Below the pieces are notes generated by a model. That model saw only the letters and a program-made list of their open reading frames with translations. It did no database searches and was not told the DNA's origin. A program made the position numbers and the translations under genes. Positions 7,887 through 11,730 of a DNA stretch of 11,730 nt are shown here, one piece after another (the stretch's first letter is position 1; the number at the start of each line of letters is the position of its first letter). Origin of the DNA: Candidatus Bathyarchaeota archaeon (GTDB lineage Archaea; Thermoproteota; Bathyarchaeia; RBG-16-48-13; GCA-020345945); contig CP070773.1 of NCBI GenBank assembly GCA_020345945.1, forward strand, positions 1,059,128-1,070,857, written 5' to 3'.

Positions 7887-8492
7887 ATGGGACATGCAGA
7901 ACTCCTAAGGAAATTTCTAGGAAAACCGATAAGAGATATATACGGAAGAAACCTGGGCAACATTGTAGGTATTATTCTGGATGAAAAAGGCGGAGTCGGA
8001 GCAATCGGAATAGAACGCGGAGACGGGGGCTTTGCCAAATACTTCACTGAGAACGTCTTGGTCAGAGGGGAAGACCTCCTCTTAGTTCCTTCATGGAAAG
8101 TGACTGCCGAAAAGTTTCAGAGAGGAATGACACACGCGGAGAGACGAATCGATGCCTTAGACCAACTCTATGGTTCTGGAAAGATTACAGCGCGTACTTA
8201 CAAGGATGTCAAGAAGTCCTATGAGTCTGTGGTCAATGAGAGAAATGATGCCCGCGAAAATCTCATGACTGAACTGAAGAATAGAAGCACCGAACTCGCC
8301 GATGAGTCCAACGAGCTTGAAGTCTTCTTGGCCAATGTTGAAGTCCAACACCTGACCGGAGAACTCGATGAGGAATCATATGGTCTTGCAGTTGGATCTT
8401 TAAAACTGGCTTTCAATAGGATGATCGCTGAGAAGAACGACATCGAATCTCTTCTAGGAGAGATCAACGACTCAGGACCTAAGGCGAGCTGA
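7887..8492 (+). CDS. CdvA-like protein, PRC-barrel plus coiled coil
   Basis: The first 72 or so residues form a PRC-barrel: FLGKPIRDIYGRNLGNIVGIILDEKG is the classic opening, with further strands to LLLVPSWKV. The remainder (about 80-195) is highly charged and helical, with strong coiled-coil character at about 105-150. This order matches CdvA, the crenarchaeal division protein that binds DNA and membrane and recruits ESCRT-III at midcell. A motif of the type L-Y-x-x-G-x-I-x-x-x-x-Y (94-105) recurs in modified form as LTGELDEESY near 155-165, suggesting an internal repeat. No obvious ESCRT-III-binding extension is seen after the coil, and no cdvB or cdvC is nearby. ATG 7887 is the natural start; GAGAG upstream is a modest ribosome-binding site. 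The fold is fairly certain. A role in division is only inferred, and it could be a general PRC-barrel coiled-coil protein. Confidence 0.65.
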   Translation: MGHAELLRKFLGKPIRDIYGRNLGNIVGIILDEKGGVGAIGIERGDGGFAKYFTENVLVRGEDLLLVPSWKVTAEKFQRGMTHAERRIDALDQLYGSGKITARTYKDVKKSYESVVNERNDARENLMTELKNRSTELADESNELEVFLANVEVQHLTGELDEESYGLAVGSLKLAFNRMIAEKNDIESLLGEINDSGPKAS

Positions 8493-8506
8493 TCCGTTAG
8501 TCTCTT

Positions 8507-8590
8507 AGCCTGTAATCCAATGCAGGCTTTCCCGGGACGTCTAGACAGTGCTTACCGTACTGGGATTCTCCCTCGTTTTTTCTTTTTATT
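8507..8590 (+). terminator. Hairpins followed by a T-tract, likely terminator
   Basis: Just after the cdvA-like stop there is an AGCCTG/CAGGCT stem (8507-8512 with 8523-8528). A second stem, CAGTGC/GTACTG (8546-8551 with 8557-8562, one G-U pair, 5-base loop), is enclosed by GGGA/TCCC (8534-8537 with 8569-8572). A T-rich run at 8576-8590 (GTTTTTTCTTTTTATT) follows. Oligo-T tracts end archaeal transcripts, so this is probably the 3' end of the cdvA-like mRNA. A small structured RNA is possible. Confidence 0.5.
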
Positions 8591-8622
8591 ATCAAATAAT
8601 TGATGCAGTCTTGAATCGTGAA

Positions 8623-8638
8623 TCGGAACCTTTTAATC
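8623..8638 (+). promoter_or_regulatory. Candidate gar1-tfb promoter
   Basis: TCGGAACCTTTTAATC gives a BRE-like CGGAACC followed by a TATA-like TTTTAATC (8631-8638). It lies after the T-tract and would place the transcript start near 8660, about 25 bases before the gar1 TTG at 8685. Confidence 0.5.
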
Positions 8639-8684
8639 ACAGACAGAGAATCCCTGAGTCAATTCTTTTTTTGGAAGCGGGATC

Positions 8685-8939
8685 TTGAGGAGACTAGGTA
8701 CGGTAATCTCAATCTCTCGTGCTGGGAATATGATACTCCGCAGCAAGACCGTTCCTAGAATAGGGGAAGATGTCTACGATAGTCAACTCGACCGCGTCGG
8801 AGCTGTATGTGACGTCTTTGGCCCTGTGATCCATCCTTATATTTCGATATCATCTGAACGGGATGATCCTAAGACGTTGCTAGGAAAACCATTCTATCTC
8901 ATGGAATCTGGAAAGAAGTCCTCTCGGAAGGTATATTGA
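8685..8939 (+). CDS. gar1: H/ACA ribonucleoprotein subunit Gar1
   Basis: Gar1 is a small beta-barrel partner of Cbf5 in the H/ACA particle, which guides pseudouridylation of rRNA; it speeds substrate loading and release. The 84-residue product has the barrel signature [19 protein letters not shown], then [26 protein letters not shown], where the D-x-x-x-x-x-V-G-x-V-x-D-V-F-G-P-V pattern is diagnostic. LLGKPFYL precedes a basic tail. It is normal in length for archaea. The start is TTG 8685; no ATG is available in the right place, and GCGGGATC just upstream is only a weak ribosome-binding site. Its TGA overlaps the ATG of tfb by one base (TGATG), so the two are probably co-translated; gar1 next to tfb is an arrangement known from other archaea. 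Confidence 0.92.
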   Translation: MRRLGTVISISRAGNMILRSKTVPRIGEDVYDSQLDRVGAVCDVFGPVIHPYISISSERDDPKTLLGKPFYLMESGKKSSRKVY

Positions 8940-9904
8940 TGGAAAGTAAAGAACAGCTAACTACTCCAAGGTTGGATGGGAAACAAACTCCATCTGTCTC
9001 CCCCACCCTATGTCCTGAGTGTGGTGGTGATCGTCTAATGCGGGATTATGAGCAGGGCGAATTAGTATGTGTCAAGTGTGGCTATGTTGTACAAGATCGT
9101 CTAGCTGATCACGGTCCTGAGTGGCGAGCCTTCGATGACGAACAGCGTGCGAAACGAACTCGGGTAGGTGCTCCCTTAACCTATACGATTCATGACAAAG
9201 GACTGAGCACAATGATAGATTGGCATGACAGGGACACATATGGAAAGGACCTATCTCCCGGTCAGCGTGCTCAAGTCTATCGACTGAGGAAATGGCAACG
9301 TAGAGTTCGAGTATCGGATGCAACTGAAAGAAACCTCGCCTTCGCGCTCAGCGAACTCTCTAAGATGAGTTCTTCTCTGAATCTCCCTAAGAATATACTT
9401 GAGACAGCCTCAGTCATATACCGGCGAGCAGTCCGGAAGAGACTGATACGGGGAAGGAGTATTCAGGGGGTCACAGCGGCTGCTCTCTACATGGCTTGTC
9501 GAAAGTGTAGTGTCGCTCGAACCTTGGATGAGATTGCTCAGATATCGGCTGTCAATAAGAAGGAGATAGGTAGAAGCTACCGTTTCATGGTCAAGGAACT
9601 CGAAGCGTTTGTGCCCCCCAGTGCTCCAGTCTCTTATGTCAGTCGTTTCTCCAACAAACTAAGTATCGCTGGAAAAGTCGAGACTGTAGCACATCGAATA
9701 CTTCAGACTGCCACTGCGATGAGGTTGACAAGTGGTAGAGGACCTACGGGAATCGCAGCTGCGGCGACATATATTGCCTCCGTACTTGCAGGTGAGAAGA
9801 GGACGCAACGTGAGATAGCCGAGATCGCTAATGTGACGGAGGTTACCATAAGGAACCGCTACAAAGAACTTCTGGACCGTCTGGAAATAGTTGTGAAGCT
9901 ATAG
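8939..9904 (+). CDS. tfb: Transcription initiation factor IIB (TFB)
   Basis: Archaeal TFIIB homologue, which binds TBP, the BRE element and RNA polymerase to start transcription. The 321-residue product has an N-terminal zinc ribbon (C25, C28, C44, C47 in [10 protein letters not shown] and CVKCG). The B-reader/linker follows, with [13 protein letters not shown] at 57-69 and then [15 protein letters not shown]. Two cyclin-fold repeats complete it (about 115-205 and 215-310), the second ending in [23 protein letters not shown], the helix-turn-helix that reads BRE. The open frame includes one upstream TTG (8936), but ATG 8939 fits better: GGAAGGT at 8926-8932 gives a 6-base spacer, and the start overlaps the gar1 stop by one base. 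All zinc ligands are present. Whether the genome holds other TFB copies cannot be seen. Confidence 0.97.
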   Translation: MESKEQLTTPRLDGKQTPSVSPTLCPECGGDRLMRDYEQGELVCVKCGYVVQDRLADHGPEWRAFDDEQRAKRTRVGAPLTYTIHDKGLSTMIDWHDRDTYGKDLSPGQRAQVYRLRKWQRRVRVSDATERNLAFALSELSKMSSSLNLPKNILETASVIYRRAVRKRLIRGRSIQGVTAAALYMACRKCSVARTLDEIAQISAVNKKEIGRSYRFMVKELEAFVPPSAPVSYVSRFSNKLSIAGKVETVAHRILQTATAMRLTSGRGPTGIAAAATYIASVLAGEKRTQREIAEIANVTEVTIRNRYKELLDRLEIVVKL

Positions 9905-9938
9905 AAGAATCCAGTGCGAATAGAGAGGCATCTGAAAG

Positions 9939-10247
9939 ATGACTGACGTAGAAATAACGGTCTTGAAGACTTTGAGTACTGGCGAGGTATTCGGAGAAGA
10001 GAAGGCAAGGGAACTTGGGCTCAGACCGGATAATGTGTGTTCGCGCTTGAAGGAAGGGGACGTATTCATTGTCGAGGATGGAAAGGAGCCGGATGGCTTC
10101 TGCAGTTGGATGATGCATGATATCTATCCGGAGATTATGACGCTACGGATGGAAGGTAACTTCTGGTGGCCAAAGGAGAAAGGCACAATCATAGTTTGTT
10201 GTTCCGATGGTCTACGGCCGGTTGTCGCCATGTTGGAGAGAATCTAG
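9939..10247 (+). CDS. TIGR04076-type small cysteine-containing protein
   Basis: A 102-residue soluble protein that I recognise as the TIGR04076 family, whose function is not known to me. The family pattern is visible: an opening beta strand VEITVLKTL, a segment C-x(5)-GDVFIVEDG (C34), then PDGFCSWMMHDIYPEIMTLRMEGNF (C55, H60), and the end GTIIVCCSDGLRPVVAMLERI with adjacent C87 and C88. Four cysteines and a histidine in conserved places hint at metal binding or redox use, but this is inference. No signal peptide or membrane segment is present. ATG 9939 is preceded by GAGAGG (9923-9928). It starts 34 bases after the tfb stop on the same strand with no evident promoter between, so it may be transcribed with gar1-tfb. 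Confidence 0.75.
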   Translation: MTDVEITVLKTLSTGEVFGEEKARELGLRPDNVCSRLKEGDVFIVEDGKEPDGFCSWMMHDIYPEIMTLRMEGNFWWPKEKGTIIVCCSDGLRPVVAMLERI

Positions 10248-10440
10248 GAGTGATCTCGAGTAGGACTGATGCATCGCAACACCTCAGTCTATCTGCCAAC
10301 TGGATCTCCTTTTGTATGGGGTATCACCTTTATTGACCTATTTTTATGTAGTTCTCGTGAGTAACCATCCAGATTTTTGGGTGTCTCCCTGGGATTCTTA
10401 ATGGCCATTTTTGAATGGATATGAAGAACAAGATGATATA

Positions 10441-10456
10441 GTTACCAATATGTAAC
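10441..10456. promoter_or_regulatory. Inverted repeat, candidate operator
   Basis: GTTAC and GTAAC form 5-base arms around CAATAT, immediately upstream of the BRE/TATA element of the winged-helix gene. A dimeric regulator bound here would touch the TBP/TFB site, so autoregulation is a reasonable guess. The arms are short and could be chance. Confidence 0.35.
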
Positions 10457-10468
10457 AAACTTTATATT
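10456..10468 (+). promoter_or_regulatory. Promoter of the winged-helix gene
   Basis: CAAACTTTATATT has a TATA box (TTTATATT, 10461-10468) with a purine-containing BRE-like stretch before it. A start site about 25 bases on falls near 10488-10495, within about ten bases of ATG 10499. With no real ribosome-binding site present, the mRNA is likely leaderless or nearly so. Confidence 0.65.
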
Positions 10469-10498
10469 CTTCCAGCAATTCTTTTCCACTGATCTTCG

Positions 10499-10918
10499 AT
10501 GGATCTCAGAATACAGCTGGTGAGAAACGGGAAGGTCATACTCGATCTTCCCATCGAACCTGAGGATGAAGAAATGGAGCAACTTCATGGTGAGATGGAT
10601 TCTCTGGAGAGAGATCTGGCTGAGGTTCAAGCAATAAATGATGTCCTCTCCAATGAGACGAGATTCCGCATGATGTGTGAGATGGTTAAGAGATCTGATT
10701 CACGTTTCAGTGAGCTTATGCAAAGAGTTGACGCGAATCAGAAGATAGTCAGCGAAGGTCTGAGAAGAATGGTTAAACAATCGATGGTTCACAGAGTCGA
10801 GAGGCATCCAAGAGAAGTATACTACTTTCCTTCCCGTTTAGGATTTGCGAGTTTTCTTGCGTGTCTAACGATGAGAAGAATCATGGAAGAACTGGACAAC
10901 GACGAGCAGGACTTTTAA
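10499..10918 (+). CDS. Winged-helix (ArsR-like) transcriptional regulator
   Basis: A 139-residue protein. Residues about 46-115 form a winged helix: INDVLSNETRFRMMCEMVK is the ArsR-type first helix with the common LSNxxRxxI-like pattern, FSELMQRVDANQKIVSEGLRRMVKQSMV is the helix-turn-helix, and VERHPREVYYFPS is the wing. An N-terminal piece (1-20) looks like beta strands (IQLVRNGKVILDLPIE), followed by an acidic helix (22-45) that could dimerise. The C-terminal helix (about 116-135) probably also dimerises. No ArsR-type metal-binding cysteine pair is visible (one Cys in the first helix, one near the C-terminus), so metal sensing is not supported. ATG 10499 sits just downstream of a TATA box, suggesting a leaderless message. 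Target genes are unknown; its own promoter and the downstream membrane protein gene are the nearest candidates. Confidence 0.8.
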   Translation: MDLRIQLVRNGKVILDLPIEPEDEEMEQLHGEMDSLERDLAEVQAINDVLSNETRFRMMCEMVKRSDSRFSELMQRVDANQKIVSEGLRRMVKQSMVHRVERHPREVYYFPSRLGFASFLACLTMRRIMEELDNDEQDF

Positions 10919-11081
10919 TTTATTGAGCCATATGCCGAACTCTATTCTCAGAAACTCTTGTCAACTATTCTTTCCATCGATCTGTTAGTCAATTCCTCAG
11001 ATATAGATCAGATCAATAGATGGTATGAATTCAGTCTTATACTAGAAAGTGCTGTTAATGTTGGTAAAGAGATGAAGAGAT
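10919..11081. other. Gap before the membrane protein gene
   Basis: A T-rich piece at the left edge (TTTTAATTTATT, 10913-10924) may terminate the regulator message. GATCTG (10979-10984) and CAGATC (11009-11014) form an inverted repeat that extends imperfectly to nine bases. CTTATACTA (11036-11044) is a possible TATA box for the gene that follows. No other gene is visible. Confidence 0.3.
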
Positions 11082-11730
11082 TTGCTGGAGAATCTAAGGG
11101 AACTATTCATGTTTCTAATCGCCAACTATAGCTATTTTGGGCTCTTCTTAGTCCAAGTAATCTCTTCAGCTTCAATTCTCATTCCTGTCCCTGGTTATAT
11201 CGCAATACTTGTTGCAGGAGCGAGATTGAATCCACTTGGAATCGCAATCAGTTCAGGTTTGGGGTCCGCGGTCGGCGAATTCACTGGATACATGCTGGGT
11301 GTAGGAGGAATGAAACTGGCTGGCGACAGATTTGAGCAGGTGGGCGACAGATTTGAGCAGATAAAAGCCTACCGATCTGAAATCGAAGCAGCCACAAAGA
11401 TATTCACCCAATACCAATCCGGTGCAATCTTCCTCTTTGCGGCCACTGCTCTCCCCTTCGACCTTGCTGGTATTCTCTGCGGTACACTCGGAATCGACCC
11501 AAGCACGTTCTTCGTTGCAACCCTTGCCGGGAAGACGACAAAGTTTCTTTTGATTGCTTACACCGGCAAGAATCTATTCGAGGTATTTCAATCCCTCCTT
11601 GAGGGAACATTCGATTTCTCTTCTCTTTTTCTAGTAGCTCTCCTGACTCTGTTGATGGTCGGACCTTTATTCTACTGGAGAAGACTGGTTGAGAGGCTGA
11701 GAAATCTCCGACCGGACACAGAGAAAGAAG
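11082..11730 (+). CDS. VTT/DedA-like membrane protein, cut by window end
   Basis: The 216 residues in view belong to the VTT domain (SNARE-associated, DedA/TMEM41-like) family, integral membrane proteins linked to lipid scrambling or transport. Hydrophobic stretches lie at about 8-45 (including SILIPVPGYIAILVAGA, a re-entrant-type segment), 50-76 (GLGSAVGEFTGYMLGVGG, the family's glycine-rich region), 112-140 (FLFAATALPFDLAGILCGTLG), 141-162 and 180-198. These surround a soluble charged loop (77-110). The start is uncertain. TTG 11082 gives a plausible amphipathic N-terminus (MLENLRELFMFL); ATG 11109 is the alternative, and TGA at 11073-11075 bars anything longer. The frame is still open at 11730. 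A 7-residue duplication occurs in the loop. Substrate and physiological role are not deducible. Confidence 0.82.
   Translation, partial: MLENLRELFMFLIANYSYFGLFLVQVISSASILIPVPGYIAILVAGARLNPLGIAISSGLGSAVGEFTGYMLGVGGMKLAGDRFEQVGDRFEQIKAYRSEIEAATKIFTQYQSGAIFLFAATALPFDLAGILCGTLGIDPSTFFVATLAGKTTKFLLIAYTGKNLFEVFQSLLEGTFDFSSLFLVALLTLLMVGPLFYWRRLVERLRNLRPDTEKE
11322..11363 (+). repeat. In-frame 21-base tandem duplication
   Basis: GGCGACAGATTTGAGCAG occurs at 11322-11339 and again, unchanged, at 11343-11360, a period of 21 bases. In the membrane protein it doubles seven residues (GDRFEQV then GDRFEQI) in the soluble loop after the glycine-rich membrane segment. Exact identity over 18 bases, with no silent change, suggests a recent event. 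Confidence 0.9.

Larger units (their letters stand above)
10248..10498. other. Regulatory gap before the winged-helix gene
   Basis: These 251 bases hold no gene. Near the left end GACTGA/TCAGTC (10264-10269 with 10284-10289) can form a 6-base-pair stem, and a T-rich stretch (about 10333-10347) follows, a plausible terminator zone for the upstream gene. Further right are AATGGCCATT (10400-10409), a perfect 10-base palindrome; a second copy of AATGG at 10414-10418; and GTTAC/GTAAC (10441-10456). These lie just ahead of the TATA box of the regulator gene. Confidence 0.45.

Noticed and set aside
1..11730. CRISPR arrays, insertion sequences, tRNA or rRNA genes
   Set aside because: I looked for regularly spaced repeats, transposase motifs, terminal inverted repeats and tRNA T-loop/acceptor patterns in the gaps on both strands and found none that hold up.

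Overview
The window is archaeal chromosome carrying mostly housekeeping genes. The markers are a TFIIB-type initiation factor (TFB), H/ACA protein Gar1, ribosomal protein S8e, SRP19, BRE/TATA-like promoters and a CdvA-like PRC-barrel/coiled-coil protein. The CdvA-like protein, beside an SMC-ScpA-ScpB condensin operon, suggests a TACK- or Asgard-side lineage. Bathyarchaeia or Thorarchaeia-like organisms are my first guesses, at low confidence because this is family recognition and not a tree. Start codons are unusually often non-ATG: four or five TTG, one GTG and apparently one CTG.

Layout: 46/52-588 encodes a DUF84 (YjjX-type) inosine/xanthosine triphosphatase. After a 245-base gap comes a tightly overlapped condensin operon, smc (834-4382), scpA (4382-5080) and scpB (5073-5666). 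Facing it on the minus strand is an isolated hypE (5729-6754), a hydrogenase-maturation gene with no other hyp genes in view. A divergent promoter region (6755-6916) separates hypE from rps8e (6917-7297), which is followed by srp19 (7400-7696). Next are a CdvA-like gene (7887-8492), a hairpin-rich, T-tract terminator region, and the gar1-tfb pair (8685-9904, 1-base overlap). A small four-cysteine TIGR04076-type protein (9939-10247) follows closely. A 251-base regulatory gap with several inverted repeats precedes a winged-helix regulator (10499-10918). The right edge holds the 5' part of a VTT/DedA-like membrane protein gene (11082 to window end, cut).

How the genes fit together: smc, scpA and scpB should make one condensin complex from one transcript. 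S8e and SRP19 serve translation and membrane targeting; Gar1 and TFB serve RNA modification and transcription initiation. The CdvA-like protein sits among these growth genes with no ESCRT-III (cdvB) or Vps4 (cdvC) gene in view. I see no CRISPR array, transposon, tRNA or rRNA and no clear sign of horizontal transfer. No obviously new defence or metabolic system is visible. The items most worth following up are the CdvA-like protein with its internal repeat, the small Cys-rich protein, the srp19 start, and the palindromes ahead of the winged-helix regulator.
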